Notes: generated by a model not told the origin, from the sequence alone. A stretch of 64,000 nucleotides of DNA from Edwardsiella tarda ATCC 15947 = NBRC 105688 (GCF_003113495.2 NZ_CP084506.1:124001-188000); one strand, 5' to 3'; counted from the stretch's first letter, positions 18,126 through 27,812 are shown. Program-made: numbers and translations.

Positions 18126-20135
18126 TTGCGAGTCAGTCGTTCCTTAACCATAAAACAGATGACGTTGGTGTTCGCCGTCGCCTTGACGACGATCTGCATC
18201 TTCACCGTGATTCAGCTGTTTCACTTTGTGCAGCAGCGTAAGGATGACTATGGCCAACAATTAGTGAGTATGACTGCATCGGTACGTCAGCCTTTATCCG
18301 AGGCGATATTGAATATGGATGTGGTCAAGGCGCAACGGTTACTCGCAGGCTTACAGCCTGCCGTCATTTTATCTCATGCCGAGGTGATATCACCTACCGG
18401 CACGCTGTTGGTGCTGCATACCTCGTCCACCAAAGTTCGCCCGGTCCCGAGTTGGGTGAGTCGTCTATTTCAGCTACCGGTACAGGTTCGTACTCCATTG
18501 TATGGGGCGGATCGGGGGCATGCAGCATCGACTCAGCCGCTGGGCTATCTGGTGTTGCGAGCGGATAATTTCCGTCTTTACCGTTTTATTATCAGTACCT
18601 TTGCGACGCTGGTGTCAACCTATCTGTTGTTGGCATTGATCCTGACCGTATCGGTTAGCTGGTGTATGAATCGATTGTTGGTTCATCCCTTGCGTGCGCT
18701 GGCGCGTGAATTACGCAATATGCCGCTAGATGCCCCGAATTTCCCGCCGTTGACGCTCCCTCGTCATCATCATGACGATGAGTTAGGGCAGCTCGTGCGC
18801 GCTTATAATCGTCATCAACAGGCTTTGCTGCAGGCGCGTCAGACGTTGAGCCAGCTATCGACGCATGGCTGGCAAACGGATCTGCCCAACTCTGCGTTAT
18901 TTGTCTCGTTATTGGAACAGCGGCGCGGGGAGCCGAGTGTGTTGATGGTGAGCATTCCGACCTTACAAGAGGCAATGGGCGTGTTGAATGCCGCACAGCG
19001 CGAGCAGTTGATGGCGACGTTAGTCACGCGTCTGCGGGGGGAGATCGCGCCGGATGGGCTTCTCGCCCAGGCGAGTCAGGATCGTTTCTTAATTGCGGAG
19101 TGGGGTGTGTCGCAGCCGGAGGTGATCCGGCAACAGGCGCATCAACTGATGACGCGCCTGATCCAGCCTATCACCGTGGATAATCTGACCCTACGCCCGG
19201 TCATTGCCATCGGTATCGCCCTTGGCTCTACCCCATCGGTGACATCAGAGGGCGAATCGAGTCAGGCTGATCGATTATTGGCGCAGGCCCATTCCGCGCT
19301 ACACAGCGCCTTGGCCGAGGGAAAAAACAGTATTCGTTTTTTTGAGCCGGAGTTGGCTGAACAGGTGACGGTGCGCCTGACTCAGGAGGCGGCGATCCAC
19401 GATGCCTTGCAGCGAGGCAATTTTGCCCTCTATCTACAGCCCCAGATCGATTTGCGTAACGGGCAATTAGTGGGGGCGGAGGCGTTGATCCGCTGGCGTC
19501 ATCAGGATGGTCATTACGGCGAACCCTCGCAGTTTATTCCGCTGGCCGAAGCATTCGGCGGTATCGTGGCGTTAGGGGAGTGGATGCTCGATGAGGCGAT
19601 ACATATTTTACTCGAGTGGCAACGTGGCGGATTGATGATCCCGTTATCGCTAAATGTGTCGGCGGTACAGCTGGTCGATGAGCATTTTAGTCAGCGTGTG
19701 GTACGCCTGTTACAGCAGTATGCGATTGCCCCGCATCGTTTGCACCTGGAGGTGACCGAAACCGCCTATATCGACGATATGCATAAGGCTGCCGAGCTGC
19801 TGGGGCGTTTGCGTGCGCAAGGCATACGGGTGGCGCTGGATGACTTTGGTATGGGCTATGCTGGACTGAACTATTTGCGCCATCTTCCCATCGATATTTT
19901 AAAGATAGATAAGAGTTTCATCGATCCGCTTCCGTCGGATGGCGCGCTGGTGCACATTGTCGGTTCGATCGCCGAGGTACTCTCCCTAGAGGTCGTGGCG
20001 GAAGGGGTGGAGAATCAGCAGCAATGCGATTGGCTATTGGCGAACGGTATCCACTACGCCCAGGGGTATTACTTCTCCCCGGCGCTTTCCCTGCCTGAGT
20101 TTGTGGCGCGCTATCCGAGCGCTCCTCGCCACTGA
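18126..20135 (+). CDS. pdeK: PdeK/HmsP-type membrane c-di-GMP phosphodiesterase
   Basis: Membrane-bound GGDEF-EAL protein of 669 residues, related to E. coli YhjK/PdeK and Yersinia HmsP. I use a TTG start at 18126 (RVSRSLTIKQM, GGAGAG upstream), which aligns with the E. coli N-terminus; in-frame starts at 18090 would add 12 residues. A helix near 10-35, a periplasmic stretch, a second helix near 150-175 and a HAMP segment precede a degenerate GGDEF domain with no GGDEF motif. The EAL domain looks active: AEALIRW, LEVTETAYIDD, VALDDFGMGYAGL, LKIDKSFID and VVAEGVEN. As in E. coli it follows bcsC, suggesting local turnover of the BcsA activator. Confidence 0.93.
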   Translation: MRVSRSLTIKQMTLVFAVALTTICIFTVIQLFHFVQQRKDDYGQQLVSMTASVRQPLSEAILNMDVVKAQRLLAGLQPAVILSHAEVISPTGTLLVLHTSSTKVRPVPSWVSRLFQLPVQVRTPLYGADRGHAASTQPLGYLVLRADNFRLYRFIISTFATLVSTYLLLALILTVSVSWCMNRLLVHPLRALARELRNMPLDAPNFPPLTLPRHHHDDELGQLVRAYNRHQQALLQARQTLSQLSTHGWQTDLPNSALFVSLLEQRRGEPSVLMVSIPTLQEAMGVLNAAQREQLMATLVTRLRGEIAPDGLLAQASQDRFLIAEWGVSQPEVIRQQAHQLMTRLIQPITVDNLTLRPVIAIGIALGSTPSVTSEGESSQADRLLAQAHSALHSALAEGKNSIRFFEPELAEQVTVRLTQEAAIHDALQRGNFALYLQPQIDLRNGQLVGAEALIRWRHQDGHYGEPSQFIPLAEAFGGIVALGEWMLDEAIHILLEWQRGGLMIPLSLNVSAVQLVDEHFSQRVVRLLQQYAIAPHRLHLEVTETAYIDDMHKAAELLGRLRAQGIRVALDDFGMGYAGLNYLRHLPIDILKIDKSFIDPLPSDGALVHIVGSIAEVLSLEVVAEGVENQQQCDWLLANGIHYAQGYYFSPALSLPEFVARYPSAPRH

Positions 20136-20354
20136 GTCAGCCCTGCGATATGCCATGCAGTATAACCATATAGTGAACATGGTTAATCTTTGCAGGGCTT
20201 TATTCGCTTCAGCTCATATATTTGATTAAATAATTTTTATAAATGAAATACTACGTTTCAATATTGTTATCTTGATGTTACTTTTGATTGCATGCAATAC
20301 CCGCCCATCGGGATGCAAAAGCTGTACGTTCGTACCCGACCAGGAATATAAACC
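20136..20354 (+). promoter_or_regulatory. dctA: AT-rich upstream region of dctA
   Basis: A 219-bp AT-rich region that should hold the dctA promoter. A short inverted repeat TGAAA-N7-TTTCA lies at 20244-20260. I found no convincing CRP palindrome. Confidence 0.4.
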
Positions 20355-21635
20355 ATGATAAAAAAAATCTTTTCTAGCCTCTACTTACAGGTGTTGGTGG
20401 CGATTACTATCGGCATCTTACTCGGCCATTTCTATCCCGAGTTAGGTGCACAGATGAAGCCACTGGGTGATGGCTTCGTTAAATTGATTAAGATGATCAT
20501 CGCCCCCGTCATCTTCTGTACCGTCGTGACCGGTATCGCTGGCATGGAGAGCATGAAGGCCGTAGGACGAACTGGCGCTATCGCATTACTCTACTTTGAA
20601 GTCGTGAGTACCATCGCTCTGATCATCGGGCTGGTGGTGGTGAATTTGTTGCAACCTGGCGCAGGGATGAACGTTGATCCGAACGCGTTGGATGTGAAGG
20701 CGGTCGCGGTTTACGCCGATCAGGCCCAGCAACAGGGTATCGTCGCCTTCTTGCTGGATGTCATCCCGAGCAGTGTGATTGGCGCTTTCGCCAGCGGTAA
20801 CATCTTGCAGGTCTTGTTGTTTGCGGTCATGTTCGGTTTCGCGTTGCACCATTTGGGCGAGAAGGGGCAGTTGATCTTTAATGTCATCGATAGCTTCTCC
20901 AAGGTTATCTTTGGCGTGATCAATATGATCATGAAGTTAGCGCCCATCGGAGCATTCGGTGCCATGGCCTTCACCATCGGGAAATACGGTGTCGGCACCC
21001 TGGTGCAGCTGGGGCAGTTGATCCTGTGCTTCTATCTGACCTGTATTCTGTTCGTGGTTTTGGTCTTGGGCAGCATCGCCCGGGCGACGGGCTTCAGCAT
21101 CTTCCGCTTTATCGGCTACATTAAGGAAGAGCTGATGATCGTGCTGGGAACCTCCTCCTCAGAGTCCGCCTTGCCGCGCATGTTGGACAAGATGGAGAAG
21201 GTCGGTTGCCAGAAATCGGTGGTTGGCCTGGTGATCCCGACTGGCTACTCCTTTAACTTGGATGGGGCCTCGATCTACCTGACCATGGCCGCGGTCTTTA
21301 TCGCTCAGGCGACGAACGCCCACATGGATATCTGGCATCAGATTACTTTGTTGGTGGTGTTGCTTCTGTCGTCGAAAGGCGCCGCCGGCGTGACTGGCAG
21401 TGGTTTTATCGTGCTGGCAGCGACGTTGTCGGCGGTGGGACACTTGCCCGTCGCCGGGTTGGCCTTGATCCTGGGTATCGATCGCTTTATGTCCGAGGCT
21501 CGCGCCTTGACTAACCTGATCGGTAACGGCGTTGCGACTATCGTGGTGGCTAAACGTTGCCGCCAGTTGGATGAGAAGCAAATGCAGGCGGTGTTGGGTG
21601 GCAATCCCGGCACGCTGAAACAGCCTATCGCGTAA
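20355..21635 (+). CDS. dctA: DctA, C4-dicarboxylate:cation symporter
   Basis: Inner-membrane importer of succinate, fumarate, malate and orotate under aerobic conditions (426 residues; E. coli 428). It is almost the same as E. coli DctA over long stretches. Family motifs include the serine-rich re-entrant loop [13 protein letters not shown], the [15 protein letters not shown] segment and the [12 protein letters not shown] re-entrant loop, which form the substrate and cation sites of the DAACS/GltPh fold. Only the last 15 or so residues diverge. It sits between pdeK and yhjJ as in E. coli. Confidence 0.97.
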   Translation: MIKKIFSSLYLQVLVAITIGILLGHFYPELGAQMKPLGDGFVKLIKMIIAPVIFCTVVTGIAGMESMKAVGRTGAIALLYFEVVSTIALIIGLVVVNLLQPGAGMNVDPNALDVKAVAVYADQAQQQGIVAFLLDVIPSSVIGAFASGNILQVLLFAVMFGFALHHLGEKGQLIFNVIDSFSKVIFGVINMIMKLAPIGAFGAMAFTIGKYGVGTLVQLGQLILCFYLTCILFVVLVLGSIARATGFSIFRFIGYIKEELMIVLGTSSSESALPRMLDKMEKVGCQKSVVGLVIPTGYSFNLDGASIYLTMAAVFIAQATNAHMDIWHQITLLVVLLLSSKGAAGVTGSGFIVLAATLSAVGHLPVAGLALILGIDRFMSEARALTNLIGNGVATIVVAKRCRQLDEKQMQAVLGGNPGTLKQPIA

Positions 21636-21650
21636 TCTTTCCCCCCTCGT

Positions 21651-21728
21651 CATTCAAATCCCCCGGCTTTTTGTTACCGGGGGTGAATGTCTCGCCCCCA
21701 CGGCTTGATGCTGTCGGGGGCATCTTTA
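21651..21728 (+). terminator. Two stem-loops downstream of dctA
   Basis: The first is CCCCCGG (21660-21666) pairing with CCGGGGG (21677-21683), with an outer CATTC/GAATG pairing. The second is GCCCCC (21694-21699) pairing with GGGGGC (21716-21721), with an inner ACGGC/GCTGT stem and followed by ATCTTTAT. The second is the better terminator candidate; the U tract is weak. Confidence 0.55.
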
Positions 21729-21860
21729 TAATAAGTCCATCGATTCTGCTAGGTAGAATTTTTTCTTTAACGTTTGCGATTTTGTCTGTTTCCCGTGGTC
21801 TAACGGAGCAGCACTTATACGCTACTGTTACGTATTTGACCGATTTAAGTAGGGGTTCAC

Positions 21861-23378
21861 ATGCAATACACCAAATGGCGTCTCATGATTGGTGGGCTGG
21901 CGCTGGCCATGGTTGGCACCAGCGTGCACTCTGAAACGCTACAGCCCGACCCCGCATGGCAAGAAGGCAAACTGGCGAATGGTTTCTCTTGGCAAATTCT
22001 GGCGACGCCGCAACGACCGTCCGATCGTATTGAATTGCGGATGATCGTGAATACCGGTTCATTGTCCGAGTCCGCGCCGCAGACGGGGTATGCCGCGTTA
22101 CTGCCGCGTCTTGCCTTGGCGGACAGTAAAGGGTTTAGCGCCACGGCGTTGCATGACTTCTGGCAACAGGCGATCGATCCGGTACACCCGTTGCCGGCGG
22201 CCATCACCTCCTATGATTACACCAGTTACAACCTCAGCCTACCGAATAACCGTCCGGAGCTATTGAAAGAGGCGCTGCGCTGGTTGGCGAATACCGCCGC
22301 CGATCTCGAGATTAACGATGCCACCGTCGCGGCGGCGTTACAGGGCCAGGATAAACGCGTGGCCACCTTACCGAGTGAGGCGAGTGATCCGTGGTGGCGT
22401 TACCGTCTGAAAGGCTCCAACTTATTGGGGCATGAGCCGGGACGTCCGGTCACACTGCCATTAGCGGCGGCGAAGCTGCAGCAATTTTATCACCAGTGGT
22501 ATACCCCTGACGCGATGACGCTGTATGTGGTCGGTAACGTGGATGCGCGCGCATTGAGCGAGCAGATCAATCAATCGTTCGGCTCACTGCCGGGTAAGCG
22601 GGAGACACCGGCTACGGTACCCGCACTGCCGGCGTTGGCCGCGGCACCGCTTAATCTGATCGCTGACGACGCCAAGCAGGATACCTTGTCGTTGATCTGG
22701 GATGCGCCGTGGCAGCCGATCCGTGACTCTCAGATGCTATTACGTTATTGGAAGAGCGATCTGGCGCGTGAGGTTCTGTTTTGGCACTTGCAGCAGGCGT
22801 TGGCGAATAGCGCGTTGAAAGAGACCGTCAATTTAAGCTTTAACTGTCAGGTGCAATACCAGCGCTCGCAATGTGCCATTCATCTGGACACCCCTCAGGC
22901 GGCGTTGAGTAAGACTCTGGCTTTTATCACCGAGAAGATGGCGGCGGTACGCAACGAGGGCGTGAGTCAACAGGCGTTCGACACACTGCTGGCACAGAAA
23001 CATGAGCAGTTGAGCCACTTATTCGCCACCTATGCGCGTACTAACACCGATGTGCTGATGAGCCAGCGCTTGCGTTCTCAGCAGAGCGGTGTGGTCGATA
23101 TCGCGCCCGAGGCTTACCAGAAGTTGCGCCAGGCGTTCTTGAACGGCATGACCCTGGATGAGTTGAATCAGGAGTTACACGCTATCTTGTCGCGTGAGCC
23201 GGCGATGGTATTGCGCCAACCGCGCGGGGAGACGGAGGAGAATGTCGGCAAGATGCTGGAGAACTATAACCAGATTATGGGGCTAGTCGGCGAGGAGAGT
23301 AATGCCGTAACCGAGATGGCCGAGGCGCAGTCGCATCCTGCCGCCGCAGAGAATCCGGCCCAACCTCTCGCGCAGTGA
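21861..23378 (+). CDS. yhjJ: YhjJ, periplasmic M16-family protein lacking the zinc motif
   Basis: Exported protein of 505 residues (E. coli YhjJ 498) related to insulinase/pitrilysin M16 peptidases. A signal peptide (1-24, MVGTSVHS-ETLQ) is followed by an N-terminal M16 domain and a second M16-like domain. At the place where active M16 enzymes carry HxxEH, this protein reads TGYAALLPRLAL, so the zinc ligands are absent and it is probably not a peptidase, as in its relatives. Its exact function is unknown; a chaperone or scaffold role is only a guess. It is followed by a terminator and by convergent kdgK. Confidence 0.9.
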   Translation: MQYTKWRLMIGGLALAMVGTSVHSETLQPDPAWQEGKLANGFSWQILATPQRPSDRIELRMIVNTGSLSESAPQTGYAALLPRLALADSKGFSATALHDFWQQAIDPVHPLPAAITSYDYTSYNLSLPNNRPELLKEALRWLANTAADLEINDATVAAALQGQDKRVATLPSEASDPWWRYRLKGSNLLGHEPGRPVTLPLAAAKLQQFYHQWYTPDAMTLYVVGNVDARALSEQINQSFGSLPGKRETPATVPALPALAAAPLNLIADDAKQDTLSLIWDAPWQPIRDSQMLLRYWKSDLAREVLFWHLQQALANSALKETVNLSFNCQVQYQRSQCAIHLDTPQAALSKTLAFITEKMAAVRNEGVSQQAFDTLLAQKHEQLSHLFATYARTNTDVLMSQRLRSQQSGVVDIAPEAYQKLRQAFLNGMTLDELNQELHAILSREPAMVLRQPRGETEENVGKMLENYNQIMGLVGEESNAVTEMAEAQSHPAAAENPAQPLAQ

Positions 23379-23397
23379 TCCTCCCTTCGGAACGCAC

Positions 23398-23424
23398 AAC
23401 GCCGGCATTAGCCGGCGTTGTTGT
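23398..23424 (+). terminator. Terminator between yhjJ and kdgK
   Basis: A perfect 9-bp stem AACGCCGGC / GCCGGCGTT with an ATTA loop, followed by GTTGTCTT. It lies 20 bp after the yhjJ stop and 17 bp from the kdgK stop. Confidence 0.8.
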
Positions 23425-23440
23425 CTTCACGCGATGCGGA

Positions 23441-24370
23441 TTAGTCTGGCATGGCGTGGCGTGGGATGATGGCGCCGCGATGTTGGATCACGGTGCTGGC
23501 CGTCAGATGACCGCGGGCGGCGGCGGATGGTGCATCGCCGCCTAAGAGGCGGACGGAGAGGTAGCCAGCACTGAAGGAGTCGCCAGCGGCGGTGGTATCG
23601 ACCACGCATTCTTTCGCCAGCTTCACCGCAGGGATCTCATAGCGCTGCGCGCCGATAGAAACCAGGCAGGCATCGGCACCGCGTTTGATGACGACTTCGC
23701 CGACACCTAAGGCGTGAGTCCGCTCCAGTACCGCATCCAACGGTTGTTCTCCCCACAAGAGATCTTCGTCGTCTAAGGTCAGGAAGGCGATGTCGGTACA
23801 GGCCAGCATGGCACGATAGGCGACACGCGCTTGTTCCGCATCGGCCCATAGGCGCGGGCGATAGTTATTGTCAAAGATCACTTTGCCGCCCTTGTCGCGG
23901 CAGCGTTGTAACAATAGCATGAGCCGCGCACGGCTGGCCTCATCGAGGATGGCCAGGCTGATGCCGCTGAGATAGAGATAGTCGAACTCGGCCAGGCGAT
24001 CACAGATGGCATCGGCTTCGACACTTTTTAGCCAGTAGCGGGCGGCGGCATCATTGCGCCAGTAGTAGAAGGTTCGCTCCCCATGATCATCGGTCTCGAT
24101 GACGTAGAGGCCCGGCAGCTTATCGCTCATCCGTTGGATCAGGTCTGTCTCCAATCCCTCCTGCCGCCAGGCATCGATCATCTCGCCACTGAAGGTGTCG
24201 CAACCCAGGGCCGTAACGTAGTGGACAGCCAGGCGTTCTGCTGGCACTTGACGGGCCAGGTAGACGGCGGTGTTCAGGGTATCGCCGCCGAAACCGCGCG
24301 CCAGATCCGCGCCTTTCTGGGACAGTTCAATCATGCATTCGCCAATAATGGCAATCTTTGCGCTCGTCAT
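23441..24370 (-). CDS. kdgK: KdgK, 2-keto-3-deoxygluconate kinase
   Basis: Cytosolic PfkB/ribokinase-family kinase (309 residues, the same as E. coli) that phosphorylates 2-keto-3-deoxygluconate to KDPG in hexuronate and pectin breakdown. The N-terminal substrate-site motif GGDTLNTAVYLARQV is near residue 30, and the C-terminal PfkB signature TTAAGDSFSAGY with the catalytic Asp is near residue 250. The start is MTSAKIAIIGE, which matches E. coli; an upstream in-frame ATG would add 23 unrelated residues and overlap the regulatory region. A candidate KdgR operator lies 73 bp upstream. Confidence 0.97.
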   Translation of the reverse strand: MTSAKIAIIGECMIELSQKGADLARGFGGDTLNTAVYLARQVPAERLAVHYVTALGCDTFSGEMIDAWRQEGLETDLIQRMSDKLPGLYVIETDDHGERTFYYWRNDAAARYWLKSVEADAICDRLAEFDYLYLSGISLAILDEASRARLMLLLQRCRDKGGKVIFDNNYRPRLWADAEQARVAYRAMLACTDIAFLTLDDEDLLWGEQPLDAVLERTHALGVGEVVIKRGADACLVSIGAQRYEIPAVKLAKECVVDTTAAGDSFSAGYLSVRLLGGDAPSAAARGHLTASTVIQHRGAIIPRHAMPD

Positions 24371-24442
24371 GGGGAAATCAGCCCGTGGTAACCAGAGGAA
24401 AATGGCCTCTAGTTTGTCGAGGGGAAATAGCCTCGTCAATAA

Positions 24443-24463
24443 AAATAAAACAATGTTCTGTTT
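24443..24463. promoter_or_regulatory. Candidate KdgR operator upstream of kdgK
   Basis: Read on the minus strand this 21-bp AT-rich site matches my recollection of the enterobacterial KdgR consensus (AAATGAAAC-ATT-GTTTCATTT) at 17 of 21 positions, with the central AACATTGTTT intact. It lies 73 bp upstream of the kdgK start, a sensible place for a repressor of hexuronate catabolism. Confidence 0.65.
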
Positions 24464-24620
24464 TTATATGATTGGGATCTAAAAATGCCCGTAGGGTGGC
24501 GATGTGTCGCGCCCAGTGACGCCGGTTAAAGCTTTTGTCATACATGCCGATAATTGAGCAGTACGCCAGTCGCTGGGGCACAGGATGGTAGTTATTCAGA
24601 CATGAATGGATGGGAGAGGT

Positions 24621-25394
24621 ATGAACATTGGCAATATCGTGTCTGGTGGCGGAGGCGTGGCATCTGCGTTGCGTAGCGACTTAACAGCCAGCGCTTACTG
24701 GCAAGACTGTGTGCGCGAATATACTTTTCAGCCCATTTACTATACCTGTGGCCGTCCTTTAGCTATCGAGTTGCTGACTCGCGTCGTCCATCCGACACAG
24801 CCTGAACGCGGCCTCTCTCCTGAGCACTATTTCGCCCATATTCCGCTATCGTTGCGCCTACAGGTGCTGCTAGAGCAGATCCGTCTGGTCTATCGCTGGC
24901 GCCAGTTCCTCGGACAGCGTGAATTGTTCGTTTCGATTAACGTCGATGGGCAAGTGCTGCATGCCTTGCAGGAGGAAGAGGAGGCAGCAGCCTTAATCGA
25001 GCAATTACCCTTCTTACGCTTTGAGGTCTTAGAGCATGTGCAGGGCAGCGCGCCGATCCATGAGTTGGCCGAGATCCATCGCCTGTGGTTGGATGATTTC
25101 GGTAGCGGCCTTGCCAACTTCTCGTCACTGATCGATGTGCGCTACGAGTTCGTCAAGTTGGACCGCGCGGTGTTCGCGTTGCTGTGCCAGACCCCAGAGG
25201 GTACCGAGCTGTTTATGGCGCTGGTCGCGATGATGCGCCAATATTCGCGCGGTGTGATCGTCGAGGGGGTCGAGAATGCTCAGGCTTGGCATCTGGTACA
25301 GCGTTCCGATGCTTGTGCCGCTCAGGGGTACTACCTCTCTCGCCCATTACAATTCGAACGGCTACCGCTGTTACCACCCCGTTTCGCCGGTTAA
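24621..25394 (+). CDS. pdeH: PdeH, c-di-GMP phosphodiesterase (EAL only)
   Basis: Soluble stand-alone EAL-domain phosphodiesterase of 257 residues (E. coli YhjH/PdeH 255), the main motility-promoting c-di-GMP hydrolase in E. coli. The signature reads AIELLTR (ELL in place of EAL, as in E. coli PdeH). The metal and catalytic residues are present in SINVDG, FEVLEH, LWLDDFGSGLANFS, FVKLDR and VIVEGVEN. I chose the ATG at 24621 (GGGAGAGG just upstream) over an in-frame ATG 15 nt earlier. It converges on cdh with a 4-bp overlap. Confidence 0.94.
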   Translation: MNIGNIVSGGGGVASALRSDLTASAYWQDCVREYTFQPIYYTCGRPLAIELLTRVVHPTQPERGLSPEHYFAHIPLSLRLQVLLEQIRLVYRWRQFLGQRELFVSINVDGQVLHALQEEEEAAALIEQLPFLRFEVLEHVQGSAPIHELAEIHRLWLDDFGSGLANFSSLIDVRYEFVKLDRAVFALLCQTPEGTELFMALVAMMRQYSRGVIVEGVENAQAWHLVQRSDACAAQGYYLSRPLQFERLPLLPPRFAG

Positions 25395-26164
25395 GGTGTC
25401 CCTGCGCTTTGAGGATAGAGCTGTGGGCAACGATGATCCTGGATAGTTTCGATCGAGGCGAGGTTGCCACGCCAGAGTGCGCGGCGTGTCGCTAATAAGA
25501 TCAATTGGCCATCGGGAGCCGGCAGTAGCGCCAGTCCATAGTCGGCCATCGCGTCAGGTGTACCTGCGAGCTGGGCGAGCAGGATAAAAGGACTCTCCCT
25601 TTCCAGCGTCGCGTTGCTCAAGCGTCGAGCCCAATAGCGCTTCCCTTCAATATCCCCGATCCGCCGCCACTGTGTGCGGAGGGTTGGATAGATACGCCAT
25701 AAGTCGGTGACGATATGTTGACGAGTACAGGATAGGTGGATGTGTAGCTGATCCTGGGTTCGCCCATAACGTGAATTAATGGTCAGTGAGAGGAGGCGAT
25801 CGGGAATGGCGCTGCCGTAACGTTGGCTGAGTAGATCGCGGTTGTGCCAGGCCGCGGCTAGGTAGTTGGGTGTAGCGGGGCTGAGGAGTTGGGGATCCTC
25901 GATGCCACTGTTGCGTCGGGTGGGTAATAAGAGATATTGCAAGATACCCTTTCGATCCTTCAGTAGGACGTACCCCTGTTTCGTATCCACGCGGGCGCAG
26001 GGCGTAGGAACTCCCGTTGTGCTCTGATGGGGGAGGCACTGCTGGCTCACGATGCGCCACAGCGCATCGCTTTGCGGACGGTAGAGCAGGAGCAGCACGG
26101 CCACCACAGGAAGGAGAACGATGAATAAAACGAGCGCATATTGATACTTGCGGGGTATAGACAT
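25391..26164 (-). CDS. cdh: Cdh, CDP-diacylglycerol pyrophosphatase
   Basis: Membrane-anchored hydrolase (257 residues; E. coli 251) that cleaves CDP-diacylglycerol to phosphatidate and CMP. An N-terminal membrane anchor (about residues 9-30) is followed by a HIT-like catalytic domain with QLHIHLSC (HFHIHISC in E. coli). Conserved blocks include GYVLLKDRKGILQYLLLPT, SPATPNYLAAAW and LSLTINSRYGRTQ. The start at 26164 has AGGAG 8 nt upstream. In E. coli cdh lies elsewhere (near tpiA/sbp), so its place here is a local rearrangement. The 3' end overlaps pdeH by 4 bp. Confidence 0.93.
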   Translation of the reverse strand: MSIPRKYQYALVLFIVLLPVVAVLLLLYRPQSDALWRIVSQQCLPHQSTTGVPTPCARVDTKQGYVLLKDRKGILQYLLLPTRRNSGIEDPQLLSPATPNYLAAAWHNRDLLSQRYGSAIPDRLLSLTINSRYGRTQDQLHIHLSCTRQHIVTDLWRIYPTLRTQWRRIGDIEGKRYWARRLSNATLERESPFILLAQLAGTPDAMADYGLALLPAPDGQLILLATRRALWRGNLASIETIQDHRCPQLYPQSAGTP

Positions 26165-26447
26165 GCAGACTCCTGGTGGGGTGGTCACGGATGAAAAACA
26201 GGCCTCATCGGGCTTAGCATGGGGATAACGCGCCCTGAGTGCATTATGCTAGCCTTTCATAAGGCTATTTATGTGATGCCGTAGTCATTATTTTCTTTAT
26301 TTTTTACTCTGTATCATACAGATGACAATGTATTTAAAATAGCATCAATCTATTATTGAGCTGATATTTGCATAAAAAATAACTTGAATTTACAATGAGC
26401 GTTCGAATTATACGCGTTCCCCAGCGGCGACCACTAAAGGTAAAAAT

Positions 26448-27341
26448 ATGCTCGATGTTGATGTGAGTGTGATACGGACTTTTCTGACCGTGATGGATAC
26501 GCGTAGTGTGACCCTGGCAGCAGAGTTATTGGATAGCTCCACCGCTTCGATTAGCCGTGCATTGAAAAAAATGCGTGATGCATTTAACGATCCACTATTT
26601 ATCCGGACTAAGCAGGGGCTAGAACCCACCGCGTTGGCCTACAATATCACGCCTAATTTAGCACAGGCTTTAAATAATATTCAGAATGCCGCGAATCTGA
26701 CCAATGGCATTCATCAAGGCGATCGGCGTCAGACACGATTAAAGTTGAGTATGTCTCCACTGTTAGAATTTTATCTAACCAGTTTGTTGCGTCGTCATCA
26801 CTATCCGTTCGATAACGTCGAGTTGATGACGGAAACGCACGATGGTGACTTAACACGCGATATCAGTCGACTGCGTTCGCGTAAAATTGATCTCAGCTTC
26901 ACACCACAAAAATATGCCGATTGGATGATTACGAATGTCCCGGTGCTTGATGTACGTCCGGTCGTAGTCTGCCGAGTCGGACACCCGCGCATGGCTCCTG
27001 GATTTAGTCGTGAGCAACTGGCACAAGAGGAGTACCTGAGTTTAACCATGTGGCCCTCGTTATTCGAGGATGATGAGGTACTCAATCCCCACCGTAAGGC
27101 GCCGATTTACTCCAGCTCCTCGTTGCTAAACTTGATGATGATGGCGGCGACGACGGATTATATCTTGGTCTGTGGTCAGCAATTCGCCCATGAGTTTGCC
27201 CGGATGGTACCGTTACAAATATTAGCGCATCCACAACGAAAATCACGCGGTACAGTATATGCGCATTATCATAAAAGCCGCAGTAGTGATACGAGTATTC
27301 TGGAGTTGATAGATATCCTGCGGCAGGGTGTGGCTGACTAG
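26448..27341 (+). CDS. LysR-type transcriptional regulator
   Basis: A 297-residue LysR-family regulator. The N-terminal winged helix-turn-helix is clear: FLTVMDTRSVTLAAELLDSSTASISRALKKMRDAFNDPLFIRT (residues about 11-53, given here in shortened form by its ends FLTVMD and PLFIRT). The C-terminal effector-binding domain spans about 95-290. The gene is visibly more AT-rich than its neighbours and is preceded by about 280 bp of AT-rich DNA, suggesting acquisition or silencing by H-NS-type proteins. AAAGGT lies 6 nt before the ATG. It has no adjacent structural gene; a LuxR-type regulator follows 470 bp later. I do not recognise a specific orthologue. Confidence 0.85.
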   Translation: MLDVDVSVIRTFLTVMDTRSVTLAAELLDSSTASISRALKKMRDAFNDPLFIRTKQGLEPTALAYNITPNLAQALNNIQNAANLTNGIHQGDRRQTRLKLSMSPLLEFYLTSLLRRHHYPFDNVELMTETHDGDLTRDISRLRSRKIDLSFTPQKYADWMITNVPVLDVRPVVVCRVGHPRMAPGFSREQLAQEEYLSLTMWPSLFEDDEVLNPHRKAPIYSSSSLLNLMMMAATTDYILVCGQQFAHEFARMVPLQILAHPQRKSRGTVYAHYHKSRSSDTSILELIDILRQGVAD

Positions 27342-27378
27342 GCTGAGGATGACTGAGCAAAACCATCTGTGATTTTTT

Positions 27379-27407
27379 AACGCCGAAAGATAAATCGGCG
27401 TTTTTTT
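27379..27407 (+). terminator. Terminator after the LysR-type regulator
   Basis: Stem AACGCCGA / TCGGCG followed directly by seven T. It lies 38 bp after the stop codon: a classic rho-independent terminator. Confidence 0.9.
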
Positions 27408-27812
27408 ATTTCTAGCATACAGCCACGATGGACTAACCAGATCGGATTATTCTTTCTGTGTAGCTTGTCACAGAAGTCCGGGATGACGTAAAAATGATTA
27501 AACTCACGGCCTGTCACGCCAGACATTCTGCGTGATACGCTGAATCTTTCTATGACTTTATCTATTGTTATCTGTCGATTTTTCTTTGCTTCTACGAGCG
27601 ATATTTCACTTTATGTAAAGTGTATTTACGGTAGAGAGAGTTGTTGTTATGCCTACGGCTGATTTTAAATAGCAAAAATAATATCTAGTTAAGCGCTATG
27701 AGTTGTGGCGGGTAAGATGATAGGGATGTGGCGATGACACATTGATACGATCCCTATATACCCGTGAATCATTTTTTACCAGGTGTTCTGAGGCTGGCGT
27801 CTTGGGACGGAT
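27408..27812. other. AT-rich intergenic region upstream of the LuxR-type regulator
   Basis: A 405-bp stretch without a supported gene. It contains a 7-2-7 dyad CACTTTA-TG-TAAAGTG at 27607-27622 and a weaker CACGC/GCGTG repeat around 27514-27533. It presumably holds the promoter of the following regulator. I could not assign a -35/-10 pair with confidence. Confidence 0.5.
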
